64,000 nucleotides of DNA from Gymnopus androsaceus JB14 (Eukaryota; Basidiomycota; Agaricomycetes; Agaricales; Omphalotaceae). The notes under the pieces are model-generated. The model saw only the letters and a program-made list of their open reading frames with translations, was not told the origin of the DNA and made no database searches. Within the stretch, counting starts at the first letter, position 1. Each line of letters begins with the position of its first letter. The stretch is taken from the NCBI GenBank assembly GCA_009733575.1, contig ML769535.1:62001-126000 (forward strand). Reading direction: 5' to 3'. Below are positions 32,378-44,434 of the stretch, in pieces. Made by a program: the position numbers and the translations under genes.

Positions 32378-33866
32378 ATGAAACTTCCGTCTCTTCCCTT
32401 CGATATAGTACTTCTCATTCTCGAATGCATTCCTCTTCCAACAGACATCTCGGACTTGCGGCCTGGTTCCGCTGAAATTAAGGCGTTGTACTGTTGCTCC
32501 CTGGCAAATCGAGAATTGAGCCAGGCAGCGAGGAAAGTTCTTTATAGATCTGTGAGGTTGGATCTCACCCGGAAAGCCAGCTGCGACGCAAAAAACTATG
32601 GTCTTCCATCTGTAAGTCCTTCAATATTCATAATAAAATGTTATACTGACTCCTTGTACTCATAGGATCCGCATCCTTTATCATCTGCACTCTCTCCCAA
32701 CACCCATACATGTGTACAACATTTTGAAATAACTGGCTACCTCTGTACCTTACCTCCTGGAGAATTGACTAATGGTCTTCCGGCGCTTCTCGCCCGTGCT
32801 TTGTGTCTTTTCACCTCCGCAAATGGCACCCTGCAAAGTCTGCGGTTCACGCCAGAGGGATGTCATCCAGAGACGTTTCTCGAGAGTCTGAAGGTTTTAT
32901 CGGAATCATCTCAAGCTCAGACTCTACGTATAAGCGAATTACATCTAAACCAGTTTGCATTTGACTACGAGGACAAGGTGCAAATGTTGACTCGTATTGG
33001 ATCCCATGGTTTAAAGAAACTGACGGTGGAGAATCCGACGAGGGTGTTCTTGCAGGCCCTCGTTGGTAATCAAGGCTGGTTAGACCTTCTGCAGAGCGAT
33101 TTGGTTGAGCTTCATTTGACAGTACGTGCTTTGAATGCATTTATACTGGATTCTTATTCTCATTACAGAACAATTGCGGCTCCATCACCCCTGGCGTCCT
33201 TCAATCCTTCCTGCCTTACCTTCATAACATCGCGGCTCTGACAATTGGTCTATCGTATTCACTTGCAGACAGAGATGTATTTGGTGCTTTGTCACAGTTG
33301 CCTAGGTTGAAGAGGGTTGGGTTGAGATGGTATCTGGTGGGCCAAACCTCTTCGACCGTCTGCTGAATTTGATGTTAACTTTAATAGCAACATAATTCGC
33401 CTTCCCCCGAAACCTTTATCCAAAACTGGCCATTATCGGGACTTCGAAACCTTGAGGTGCGGTATTCATCAAGGTCTGCTCAAACTTGATGGACTCCTCA
33501 TGTCCATGGCCTTCCTGATATCGCACGCGGCCACGATTCCCATGAACGAACAGAGAGCGAGTCCTGAACAGGAATCCCTCTCTGACTCCGATTCTCTAAA
33601 TCAATCGGAACATTCCTGCCCACTCTGCGCTTGGGTCTCAAAAGTGACAGCAGGATCGTCCGAGTTAGTAGACGTGGCGTTCGTGGATGAGGATGAAGAC
33701 GAGGATAGCTGAATCTGAAGATGAATTTGACGAGTCTGACGAACGAGAAGGAAGCGAAGGCATGGATGAGGACGACACTGAGCTGGACATGATTGCGCGT
33801 GTTATGCGCATGCGGGTGGTGGATATACAGGATAGTATTGTTGAAGAGGAGGAAGAAGTAATTTAG
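32378..33866 (+). CDS. F-box/LRR-like protein (3' part of the model uncertain)
   Basis: The start MKLPSLPFDIVLLILECIPL is an F-box-like opening, followed by CCSLANRELSQAARKVLYRS. Exons 32378-32611, 32666-33121, 33169-33336 and 33388 onward join in phase 0 and encode LRR-like segments (LRISELHLNQF, LKKLTVENPTR, LPRLKRVGLRW, LRNLEVRYSS). A TGA at 33487 interrupts; the next frame has SKVTAGSSELVDVAFVDEDE, and an acidic tail in a third frame ends at 33866 (MRMRVVDIQDSIVEEEEEVI). So 33440-33720 needs either unrecognised introns or two frame shifts. It would be an SCF adaptor with unknown target. Confidence 0.65.
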
Positions 33867-35046
33867 ACCGGGCTCAGCAAATTCTCTTCTACCGCAGTTA
33901 CATCGTATTTTCCTTTCCATTGATTTTGCGTCCTAGCACGTTGAACAAGGAATTAGGATGCGTAGATGATTCCATGGAAGCTGCATATGACCTCCGTATG
34001 CGTCTCAAAATCTGGATATCCGAGGTAACCTTGTTGCGAACTCATATGCATGCTGTTCAACGCTTCCCAAGTTCTTTCGCATCTGTTATACTCGCGGTCG
34101 ACGATCGCAGTTAAATATGTCGTTGGTTTATAGGCTGTGATCGCCTTGGTTTTGGTCGTCGCTCACCACGATGACACTCATCCTGAAGAGGCTTGAGCAG
34201 GGCTGATTGAATGATCCATTCCAAGTTGAGACAGGGAATAACGATATGTAGGTCCGAAGTTGTCTCGACTGGTATCGCTTCCGGTAATTGCATGTAGTCC
34301 ATTCACTGTCTCCAATTTCTCTTGAATGCATGATACTTACTCTACGCCACTTCAATCATTCAATAGGGATGTAACAGGCGAAGATCGTCCTAGAATACCG
34401 TGTGTTCAAGGAGTCGTTCTGGCAGGACGTTCATTCATTCAATACCTTCCGAGGCATAGCTCAAATTTAGCCTTTAATCTGCATTCGGTGTCGTAAAATG
34501 AATGGAATGGCGTTGCTACTACAACGTCACTGCTACAATAGGTGTAGCACGGATGCGTGCATATCTTCGGTGTTAACCTGGTATTGACCGAGCTCCTCAT
34601 GTGACGGTAGAGTCTACGAACCTCGAGACGCACTCGAAGCTTTGGTGGTGCGTATCCTATTCACCTACGCTTATTAAGCTTGGACGAACGTAGTCGACAC
34701 AGAACACGAAAATCATTTTGCTAACTTGTAAATATTGTATTCGCTAACCCTCTACCGTTCTACGGGATAAAAACTGGTATACGTATAGTAGAGAGAACAC
34801 ATTGTAAAGGTATCAAAAGCAATCCACTTGATGAAAGAATGAATTAACACGAATGAAGTGAAGCAGTAAGTAATAAGTTAGTGAATGATAATAATACAAC
34901 AATATGCAAAGAATTAAAAAGCACAGAGTACATACGAACATACAAACTATAGTGTAGTACGCTGGTTGAATGATGAGGGATGCTCAAGGCCTGTTGGAAG
35001 GAACTTATACATCAAGGAGGATCCATCGAATGTGTAAAATACAGTC
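33867..35046. other. No gene seen
   Basis: No motif-bearing frame. The right half (34.7-35.05 kb) is AT-rich and likely the 3' untranslated region of the G-alpha gene. Confidence 0.5.
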
Positions 35047-37348
35047 CTACATTAGATCCGCACGACGTAGATGGTCTCTCAGAATAGATTCTTCAACTGT
35101 AGAATATCGTTCATCAGTTAGCGAGGGGATTCAAAAAAGGAAGAACTGACCTGCTCCCAACGTAGCAGCAGTTGAACGAGTGTCCTGCAACGACGTGAAC
35201 AAATTATACCTTAGGAAGACGGATTACTTACAATAACAGATGTCAAATGCACAAAAAACGTCCGCTGAACGGGCGAGTACTGTTTTAATATCTCTCTAAA
35301 GTGTTGCTGAAAGTCTGCGTATGCGTACGTAGATGTGTAAGATCACGCAGCACAATCAATTAGGCAAATATGCTCACATCGGGTCGCAGCTGAGATCTCA
35401 TTGCGTCGATCACCAAAACTGGGAACAGAATCTCGTATCCTCACGCCACGTTGTAATTTAGCTTGAAGAAGGTCGCATTTGTTAAGGAAGAGTATCAGCT
35501 AGGTCAAAAAAAGATCGTCAGTTGGGCCGCAGATGCAATCTAGTCTCAACATACCTGTGTCCGTGATAGCAATTTGCAAGCGCAAACCGAGCGCCACAAC
35601 AGGAAACTGTCTTCGAGGCGGTTCACTCGACGGTCTGAAACAAGGTTGGGTCAGTGGACGGTGTATAGAGTGTGGAAGTGTGGAACATACCCTCTGCGAG
35701 CTTTTCGTCAAAGCAGGATACTAGAAGGGGGAGATTAGATTGGACCACTGTGGTTGGAAATACTAGGCTTACTGGGTCTGTTTGGATCACGGCAGTGTCA
35801 AAATGCATCAGATATGCAAGATCATCTCCCAAACTAGCTACACCACTCACGCAAGAAAGATGATGGCGTTGACTAGAGGAGTGATTAGATTAAGTATGTG
35901 TTCAGATTAACAGGGACACTACCTACCATCGTCAAAGTATGGATACCTAAACGTGCAAAGATCAAAAGATTGCAAGGTGATTCCGAGTGCTAAAGACATA
36001 CCATGCAGCGCGCTGATATTTCATCCAGGTTCAAGATGAGAAATCACAAACGGGAGAAGAAGTCTCTTACACTGCTACGAGTGCCACCAACATCATATAG
36101 TCTCCATTCCTGTCCAACGGTGCGGCCTAGTGGCGTGTTTAATGACGAAAGAGGAGGAGAGGATAGCGCACTTACCGAGTTCGAAAATGAACTTGTATTC
36201 TTGAACTCCCAGTGTCCGTAATCGCGCTCGAATAACATCATCATCCGTTGGCTCATAATTGCTGACAGCTATACGTTCGACATCGTTTATGAAGCTATGA
36301 TCCAAATAAACGTTAATTAACGACAATAAAGCGGGAAATGCACTCACAACCCAGCAGAGTCCTCCAATCGCGTTTTACTCCTGCTCAACATTTCCCGCAC
36401 CGTTGAATCCTCCCAGATCGCTTTCATATCATCTCGACACCCAGCAATGACATCCGCAATCTCGTCGTCTGAGTCTTGTATCCGACGCACAGCGGCTGCA
36501 TCCCCATCGGCACGTGCAGCTGCCCTCATGGCCCGTATTTTTTCGAAAGCTGATTTCCATCCATTGCTGGAGTTGATTGAAAACTCCTTCAACACCCGAC
36601 GATTGGATTCTGATTCTTCTGATTCGCTAAATGGTGCTGCGGTCATCACTGAGGTGGATTGAGGCTCAAGAGCAGTTGCACCGAAGCGTCGCTCGAGATC
36701 AGTTTGGATTCGTCGAAGAGGGCCTAAGCGTAACTTGAGTAATCGGTGCTTTTCCTTGAATTTTAGGCGCGGTTTCCCTGAAGAGAGTTGCACGTCTTCT
36801 GAGGACTCGTCGCTGCTTCCAACGTACTCTGGTGAAGGTAATGAGGCTGCAGCCATCTCTCGAGTGAGCATATCAAGAATATAGTTGACGTTCCGGACGA
36901 GATTAAGAAAGATGACAGCTCTCCAGTTGTTTCGCTCAGCCATCCATTCTCGTTTGGCATAAGTTAATTGGAAGCTGCGAAAGAGTCAATGGAAATCTTT
37001 GAGTTGGAAGAATATTTACTTCTTCAGCGTAGCGGTCTTGCCACTTTCACTCTGGCCTACGTGTCTGTTAATATCGATTGGAATTTGAACCCAATGCTAT
37101 TACCCACCCAGTAAAAGTAACTTCACAGGTCGTTTCTTCTTCTTCTCTCCTTCTTTTTCCCTTCGAAGTTGCTCATCGATCTCGTTGCTGAAACATCCTT
37201 TGAGCTGAGCGCAGAACAACGCAGACAAAACGTACCTTATCCTCAAAGCCTCTGCCTCTGCATACTCTCTCTCCGCTCGTTCTTGGGCAGTCTCATTTGG
37301 TGGAGGAGCTATGGCTAGCGTTAGCGGGTCAATGTCTGCAGTATTCAT
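35047..37348 (-). CDS. G-protein alpha subunit, agaric-type, 16 exons
   Basis: Exons: 37348-37236, 37187-37108, 37056-37020, 36974-36348, 36294-36176, 36126-36071, 36012-36002, 35946-35927, 35872-35851, 35777-35773, 35720-35691, 35634-35555, 35498-35378, 35314-35232, 35184-35151 and 35096-35047. They total 1488 nt, 495 residues, with GT-AG introns throughout. Motifs: P-loop GQSESGKT (65-72), a long helical-domain exon with an acidic SSDESSEDV insert, FINDVERIAVSNYEPTDDDV and ARLRTLGVQEY (switch I region), DVGGTRSS (337, switch II), NKCD (406-409), TSVIDTRSTA (TCAT-like), and the tail EESILRDHLRRADLM. G-alpha subunits bind GTP and relay receptor signals at the membrane. The N-terminus has no MGC lipidation motif, as in many expanded agaric G-alphas. 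The 11 nt and 5 nt exons are needed to keep frame and give AAW and API. Confidence 0.9.
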
Positions 37349-40300
37349 CGGAAAGGAATGGACACAAGTCGGAAAGTGTCCAAGCGATTTTTCCATTCAT
37401 TATATGCCAATGAAATCACGAGAAGACATCAAATCACTGCCCTCCTCATATCAAGGTACCGGAAGCAACGCGCTCATTCGGGCCAGACTCCGGCCTGCCG
37501 GTGATTCGCATCTTTCTCCTGTGCGCCACATACATTCTCTTCTTCGAAAGAAATGCAGCTACGGTGACCAATCCTACACCTATCATATAATAGTATCAAT
37601 TCATACTGAAAATAGCTGTATTAGTCTGAAATGACGATCTCTGTCAAAAATTCTGTGCTTTTGCAGGTCCGACATCCTTCCAAATCAATACATGAAACAC
37701 GAGAAAACGTCGAAGACGTGTTTCTTGCTACCTAAACGGTTCCGTCCTAGGCGGGTCCCATGAAGGAGGTTCGGGAAGCCTGTGACTCTGTGCAGACGAC
37801 GACATATCGTCGAATGGTTATCTTTCCGACTTCCGTCGAGCTCGAGGAATTTCCGCGAAGTACGATACATCATGCATAAATCTGTACATTCATCTAGATG
37901 AATAATTGCAGCTGGTGGCGTTTCGGGTCAAGATGTGCTTCTACAGAAGTACCTTCAAACCATGTTAATATTCTTATCGCAAATGCTCGTGCGGTTTTCT
38001 GATTTGATATTATGAGCATCGCGGCTTTATGATTCCAGCGTCCCGCGCTCAGTGTCTTGGGCACGAGTGGAAAAAAAAATACACAGAAAAAGCGCGCTTT
38101 AAGGGATTAGGATTCAAAGGAACAATCTATGTATGTATGTACCAATTGGAACGTTTACTTACCGTCGAATAGCTCGGGGTTTGACACATCAGTCTCTACT
38201 TCTTAGATGAGCTCTAGCCTCGTGTGATCCTCCACGAACTCGTCCCCCAAGCTTGGTAGCAACGAGATAATCTGGCATCCCAACAACTTCTTCGGTCCTT
38301 TTTTCCTTCCATCCATCCATCATGTTCCTATCCGTCGTTGCAGACGTCGCTCGAAAGTCAAAAATGTTCATCCATTGCAAAACGCTAAACTAGATCGAAT
38401 GGTCTGTGACGCCTTAAGTCTTGCAGGCCTCAGCAACTCGCCACAGGGGCCAGTTCGCGACCGATTCCGCTGCAAAGTACAAGCGGAGCGTAGCAGTTAG
38501 TGTAGCAGTTCGGGCCCCGACTCCGACTCGTACGTGTTTGGAGTCGTAAAATTAAAGTGGCTTCAGCATGGAAAATTTTTGAATGCATCTGAATACACTT
38601 ATTCAACTTATTCATTCACTGTAAGTTCGAACAATCATCTTACAACTTCTTGCTTGCGTCGCGACAGCCGACGGATCCGTAGGAGCCTTCAGCCACTGGG
38701 AAGGACGGAACAATGTCTGGGAATAAGTAGCTGTTACTGCCAGCGTCAGGTCGCTTCATCAGGCTTCATCGTAGCCTTCAAAAAATCCCGGGCTTGATCC
38801 CGAGCTTGGATGGAAGCAGAGCATAACTTATGGGGCGGAAAAATGTCCTTAACCTCAAGTCAAGCTCGGGAAAGTGGCACTGTGGGGTAGAGATGGTCGG
38901 AAGCAAAAGACACTAGTAGCAGTCACCGTAAGCCAGAAAAGCCACAGAAGCCTTTTTCAGTGCGACAAAGATGAAACTAGACGAACATCTTGCGGTGTTC
39001 TTGCAACTAATATTTACAGGGGCCCCAGAGCACTACTGAGAGCACTAGTGACGCCGCGGTACCTACGCCAAAAAGTATTGGTCAATAGTATAGTTCCCGA
39101 GCCCTAAGAACAAGGGAGGGCGCAAAATTGAAAAGATGCATACATCTTCTAAAACATTCAAGTCCCGAGATTCACGTTTCCCAGGACGAAATAAGTACTT
39201 ATATGGTCGCACTTGAGATCAAGAAATGTTGTTGAGCGCCACAATCAATGCAAAATCAGCCTGTTTCGTTCAATTCGTCGCAACTCCACTGGCAGAACGA
39301 GCAAGAACTTGCCTCCAGGTAGCACCGGTACTAGTAATTTAAGAACTTGCAATCCTTCCTAAAGATCATACTCGATATACTTGCCGTCCGATTTCAACGT
39401 TCGACGGAGGGGCAGTCATTGCTATAGCCCTGTCTGTCAATAACATTCAACATGAGGAACTCGGTCAAAATAAAAATCCCCGAAAAAAAAGCACTGAGCC
39501 AGCCACTGGCAACGCTATTCATCATGATTCATGATTTTTATGATACCGGATGCAGAAGACTAAACCTGACGGCCATTCCTGTAAAGGTATTGAATGAAGA
39601 GGCGCAAGTCATCAGACGGCTCTTTGAGTACAGCACTTATGCGGTGTGTGTAAGATCTCACACTGGGACGATCTCCTGGGAGTGAATCTGAATCCGGATG
39701 CACTGTACGTGTATATCTGCTGAACGATTCAAATAGCATTCAAGTAAGTGATAAAGCATTGGAAGACTTCAAGAAAATAAACAAACCGTAGCGGAAGCGA
39801 AGGAGAGCGTTTCAGTTACTACTGGCCAATAGTAGTAGAAATTAGTAGTCTTGCCAATCGAGAGTTTCGCTTACCTTACATGTTGCAGCAAAACGCCTAA
39901 CGCCTACCTAGCGCCAAAGTATTCTAATCTCTAGATACGCAATGTCATGCGTGGTAAGTCCATAACATAGGCGTGGCCAATACGACAATAGCTTCCGATG
40001 ATGTGGAAGATGAGAAAACGAAGGATGAGAAAATGAGGGACCGTAAAGAATTTCACAAATCGAAACTGCAGTGCTGCAGCGTCTACATCCGTCTTGTAGC
40101 TCTTAGGGTCGGAACACAGTGAGTACGAAGTCCTCCGAAACTCATGAATGAAAGGAGCTCACCATTGAGCAATATAGAAATGCGTACAGAATTCAGGACG
40201 CCACCATCGCACCAGAATCTGAGTGCACCCGGTATACAGCGATATAGGCTTCAGAGGCTGAGAACCAAACTCAGAACAGGATTCCGTCCAGCCTGTCGGA

Positions 40301-40713
40301 AATTACTTACCCCCATAGTTTGAATAAGGCAGAAATTTAGCGGCTCTTCGAGAAGATAATGTGCCAGGATAATGATGTACCCATTACCAAACGCTACCAC
40401 GCAAAACTTGAAGGAAAACTTTACATACACCCGAGCTTCCTTTCAGCACAAAAACAATGAAAATAATATTAGAAGGCAAACCTTTTCTAGCGTTACTGTC
40501 AGCGAGTTCAGTCACAGATATCTGGTATACAAATGAAGATTACAGATAATCAGTTTACGAGTAGGTACTGAAGGAGGAGAATTAAGCTTGCAGTAGATTA
40601 CCTAGGTGCTGCGCTTTTACCTCAAAGATCGAGTTATCTCTTCCTAGACTGAAACCAGTAGCCGGGATCAAAGTCCTAGTAGCGGAGCATAGTGACAACT
40701 TGGGTAGCAGGGA
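37349..40713. other. Gene-poor left arm of a large inverted repeat
   Basis: No intact gene recognised. Small frames (for example minus 38189-38380 and plus 39452-39685) lack motifs. The whole stretch has an inverted, indel-rich copy at about 56.8-60.2 kb, which shows similar non-coding character. Confidence 0.5.
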
Positions 40714-41309
40714 CTAGTTCGAGTCTAATCTTGATCTCTTCCAATGGCCAATTGACATCAATTTATCCGTGCAACCAGATCCCCTCAATGATTTGCTTCC
40801 AGATTGTTTAGACAAGTTTAGGGCCAAAGAGGACCAGAGCCGAGGTGACCCCAGAACCACTGATCTCCAGTATTTGCAAACCTGCCCGAAACACCACGGC
40901 GCCAACCTAGTGTCCAAGGAATCCTGGTTCATGTCGGATGGCGTAGCAGCATCAACGACGTCGGTGCAGTACGAGAAGATTTTTAGAAGCACTTCCGGAG
41001 GTACATGTCGGATTGGATGTAAGATCTTCCTGTATATCTCAATGACTGCGGCCGAACGATCCCGTAGAGCAGTCACGCGCTGAACCTCAGTTTTCAGCAA
41101 CTCTAGACGTCGACTGAGTCTGAGAACAGCGCTTCTGTATCCCGGAAGCAGCATTGAATTATCGTGAGCTCAGTCGGAGCATCATTGCATTTAAGCAAAT
41201 CCTTTACAGCTTTAGAAGGTTCTTCAACTCCTAGATCTAGAATGTTTTATTACAGGACTACAATGAAAAAAGGAGAAGCTCACGAAGAATCTGTCAGCAC
41301 CGACGCCAT
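40714..41309 (-). pseudogene. F-box gene, N-terminal fragment
   Basis: The minus-strand start MASVLTDSS at 41309 is followed by an intron and DLLKCNDAPTEL. After a frame shift come SRRLELLKTEVQRVTALRDR (coil), LHPIRHVPPEVLLKIFSYC (F-box) and FGQVCKYWRSVVLGSPRLWS. It ends at 40714 about 30 residues later, where the 13866-15512 relative has another 350 residues. It is truncated and frame-shifted, thus not functional. Confidence 0.75.
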
Positions 41310-41723
41310 GAGTAGTTTAGTAGTTTTGGTTCGTGGTCGTTTGTGTTAGGGTCCAAGGAGCTTAGCGGACCTCGGAAGTTCTGAGCAATGAAACAATGAA
41401 ACAGGGGCTCGACAGTGCTAATGATGTAGGTTACACATAAACGTAGAGCTTGAGCTTTATCAGGCTTTATCGGGGAATATGTACAGTGTCGGTAACATGC
41501 TTGTTCGCCTCATCATAGTCCGGTCGCTTCGTCCCTGCTTTTACATCCTCTAACGCATGTTTCAGCATGCTGCCTCTGAACATGCTGTCTGGAACTCGGT
41601 ACTTCCCGTAACCTCTGCGTCTCCGCCATGAAGATGAGCCTGAAGATTACCCATCTGAAAATCTGCGGTATTCACTTTTCCAAGATACATTTACTGCGTT
41701 CCCACTTTTTCCCTAGCCGTTTG

Positions 41724-43334
41724 CTATGTCCATATGATAGACGAATACGAAAGTAACGCAGTCCTTCCTTCAAAATCCACAACTAAGCCAGGTAGCTGCG
41801 ATATTTGTGCAATTTCGTTCGAGTCCTTGAAGCGAGAACCGTCCATTTTCACCCTCTGCAAACGAACTAGTCCATTCCGGCCCTCTTCTCCAATAGCATC
41901 ATCTGGCCACCATCGAGAGAGGATCATGGCTGTTAATGCTGAAGGAAAGCCATCCTCACAGCAGCGCGGATCCAGCTCCAACTCAGTGAGCTTTGGAAGA
42001 AGAAAGCTATCGCCTCCATAAGTCAATGCCCGTAAGAGAAAACTGAAATCAAATTTATGGTCAAAGATTCGGAGTGACCTGGTTGTGGGAAAGAGAGATA
42101 ATATGTTGGTTAAGCCGCTTTCCCGGTTCAGGGCAAGAAACATTCTCTTCCGGAGCGGTTCAAAGCGTAGACAGTGCAGTGTCAGAGACGACAACTCGAA
42201 CATGGAGCGATGCTTTAGGTTAGCCACATCTGTGGAAATGTCGTTGAAACTTTGGTCCGTCTGAGAGATAATTAAATGTTCGAGGAGAGGTGTAGTAAGA
42301 CAGCAAAGGATGTTCACAGTATCGCCAATTACCCTATGACAAGAGACATGAAGCGACTTTAATGCAGGTAAAGATATAGAGAGTTGGGTGCTAAATCCAA
42401 CATATCTGGTTTCGAGGCTGACAAGGTTTTTGCACCGATGCAATATGCCCGCGTAGGAATCCTGTTTTTGTATGTCGTAATCGTGTGCATCAATTGTTAA
42501 TGAGGTCAACTGTTCCACAGGGATGGCTAATTTTTGGAGAATGGAGCCTTCATCGAGGCGGACTTCTATAATGCTAAGCATTCGTAATTTAGACGCTCCT
42601 AAGAGCACCTCCATTTTATTCTGGTGACGGGCAATTTGAGCGAGCGAGACATGGACCGCTTCTAGTATGGGCAGAGAAGAGCATGGCAGTGTGAAAATGG
42701 GAAGAAAGGTCGATAAAGGCGCGCAGAGGTCGAGCAAACGGATCTGGTGGCAGCAATCCACCATGTAGCCAACGATTCGGGTTATTGCAGTGCGGACAGC
42801 AGGGTAACTATCCGTGAAGTCAAAATGGAAGTCCAAGGGAGTACTTTGGCTGCGAGAAATCCATCTTTTGACCCACACGGCTTCTCCCTTAAACATATGC
42901 GGGTGCTCGTTTAGCGAAAGGTATAATGCTGACCAGAGCCGAGGGTGAGCATAGGCGATCTTTTGCCAAGCGACACACACTTGACAAAGGATATATGTCG
43001 AGCGAACAATATCCCAATCGACCTGCCGTGCAAGTTCAAAGATTTCGCAAAGAATCTCCGGTGGAAGTCGACGAATAGGTGAGAGAACATTTCGGAGGGA
43101 AGCTATCTCAACGAGCTTTGCGTCTTTTTGACGCATCAATGAGGAGATTTGAGCTTCATGTGCCCTCTGAAGCTCCTGGTTCTGAGCTTCGTATACCCTC
43201 CTCAACTCGTGCATCTTATCTTCAAGACCCTTTATCTGAATCTCCGTGTCAGATACTCGACCTCGAAGGTGGGATATGTCCTTTGGTCCAAGCCATAGTG
43301 GATCTTCAATGCGTTGTGATAGATACTGCGCCAT
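41724..43334 (-). CDS. F-box protein, agaric coiled-coil type
   Basis: Intact 536-residue frame starting MAQYLSQRIEDPLWLG. A coiled coil follows (VSDTEIQIKGLEDKMHELRR and a heptad-rich stretch to about residue 80). Next come LSPIRRLPPEILCEIFELAR (F-box, about 86-105) and LCQVCVAWQKIAYAHPRLWS. The rest is leucine-rich (SLKSLHVSCHRV-like units) and ends in a RWWPDDA-containing tail. Three broken copies occur nearby: 46640-47318 (minus), 53818-54735 (plus, inverted arm) and the first codons at 62878-62932 (minus). It is the only intact member of this subfamily here. Role: SCF ligase adaptor, substrate unknown. Confidence 0.9.
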   Translation of the reverse strand: MAQYLSQRIEDPLWLGPKDISHLRGRVSDTEIQIKGLEDKMHELRRVYEAQNQELQRAHEAQISSLMRQKDAKLVEIASLRNVLSPIRRLPPEILCEIFELARQVDWDIVRSTYILCQVCVAWQKIAYAHPRLWSALYLSLNEHPHMFKGEAVWVKRWISRSQSTPLDFHFDFTDSYPAVRTAITRIVGYMVDCCHQIRLLDLCAPLSTFLPIFTLPCSSLPILEAVHVSLAQIARHQNKMEVLLGASKLRMLSIIEVRLDEGSILQKLAIPVEQLTSLTIDAHDYDIQKQDSYAGILHRCKNLVSLETRYVGFSTQLSISLPALKSLHVSCHRVIGDTVNILCCLTTPLLEHLIISQTDQSFNDISTDVANLKHRSMFELSSLTLHCLRFEPLRKRMFLALNRESGLTNILSLFPTTRSLRIFDHKFDFSFLLRALTYGGDSFLLPKLTELELDPRCCEDGFPSALTAMILSRWWPDDAIGEEGRNGLVRLQRVKMDGSRFKDSNEIAQISQLPGLVVDFEGRTALLSYSSIIWT

Positions 43335-43607
43335 AGATTGGACCTAAAGGAGCCTACGAGATATTGGCCAAAAGTATTGCCAGTTGGCAGTCGTTGTTCA
43401 AGATGTACCGGCCCGGGACCGAAAACTCCGAGTTGGAAAGCACGCTATCCAAACTGAAACTCAGCCTGTGCTCATCGTTTTTCATCGGTCTTCCACTCTT
43501 CGCGAGCGCTGCATTTTGCCACGAATATTCGTCCTTTGCTGACATTCTCTTCCCATTCATCGCACTCTAAATGCTCTCAGAATGCAAACTCTTAACTTCG
43601 ATGGGGC

Positions 43608-44199
43608 AGGACCCCGGAAACTACACCCAAGGTTTGTCCGGAATAGCGTATTATAGCGTATTTTAGGGCAGAAGCTCAGATTCCCTGTCCTAGAATAGCG
43701 TACTTTAGGCCGGCGCGTCAGCGCCGAACCAAATTTTTTACCATATTCTGGCCCGATTCTGGGCAAGCTTGACGCATGCGCGAAGCCTAAGACGTACAAC
43801 GGAATTGCGACGTACTTCACGTTCATGCCCCGTTGCCAATGTATTGTACCATCTCGGGACTGATGCATTGACTGGCTCACAGCATATTACATATGCGTTC
43901 GAATGATTGTTCAAAGAAACAATGGCGCGCGTTCCAAAAGAGGGTGACAAAAAAGTCCCTTAAGACTTTACCTGCTCTAAAAGTCAGGATCCCATCCGGA
44001 AGGTGTCTCAGAAAAGATTTTAAGATGCTGGAAGAGTTGTAGAAGCTGCGCAGAGCGTTCTGGATTTTTTAGGGTTTTTTTTTTTTTTTTTTTTTTTTTT
44101 GCAATTCACGTGACCGTCCCTGTCCGAAATAGCGTATTTGAGCATAGCGTATTTTAGGCCACCGAGGCGGACAAGGCCTGGCGGTAGTTTCCGGGTCCT
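43608..44199. mobile_element. 592 bp non-autonomous DNA transposon (MITE) with known empty site
   Basis: The 5' end AGGACCCCGGAAACTACACC and the 3' end (reverse complement AGGACCCGGAAACTACCGCC) are terminal inverted repeats. Flanks are ATGGGGC at 43601-43607 and 44201-44207, a 7-8 bp target duplication. Inside each end are GGAATAGCGTATT / CGTATTTTAGG blocks in inverted array, and a T-run at about 44076-44100. The direct duplicate at 62878-64000 has the unfilled sequence CTTCGATGGGCTTGAACATG at this point. There is no coding capacity. The duplication size suggests hAT-like transposition, which is inference. Confidence 0.85.
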
Positions 44200-44434
44200 A
44201 ATGGGGCTTGCATATGCACAAAAAATCTTCTTGAAGGTTTTCCTCTCGCCGCCTCAAATTCCTTTCTGCTTTGGGCTGAAATTGCAGAAGTTCAGTTCGG
44301 ATGGAAGTATGTATAATCCGTGCCAGCTCCTACGGTACAAGCCAAGCTCACTCAATCTCAAGACTCGGACTGCTACTGTATATAATCAATGATCTAAAGC
44401 AACGTTAAACCTACAAATGGGACATCCATGATCT

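Noticed and set aside
33905..34640. Short frames on both strands
   Set aside because: No family motif, no splice-consistent extension and no repeat structure.
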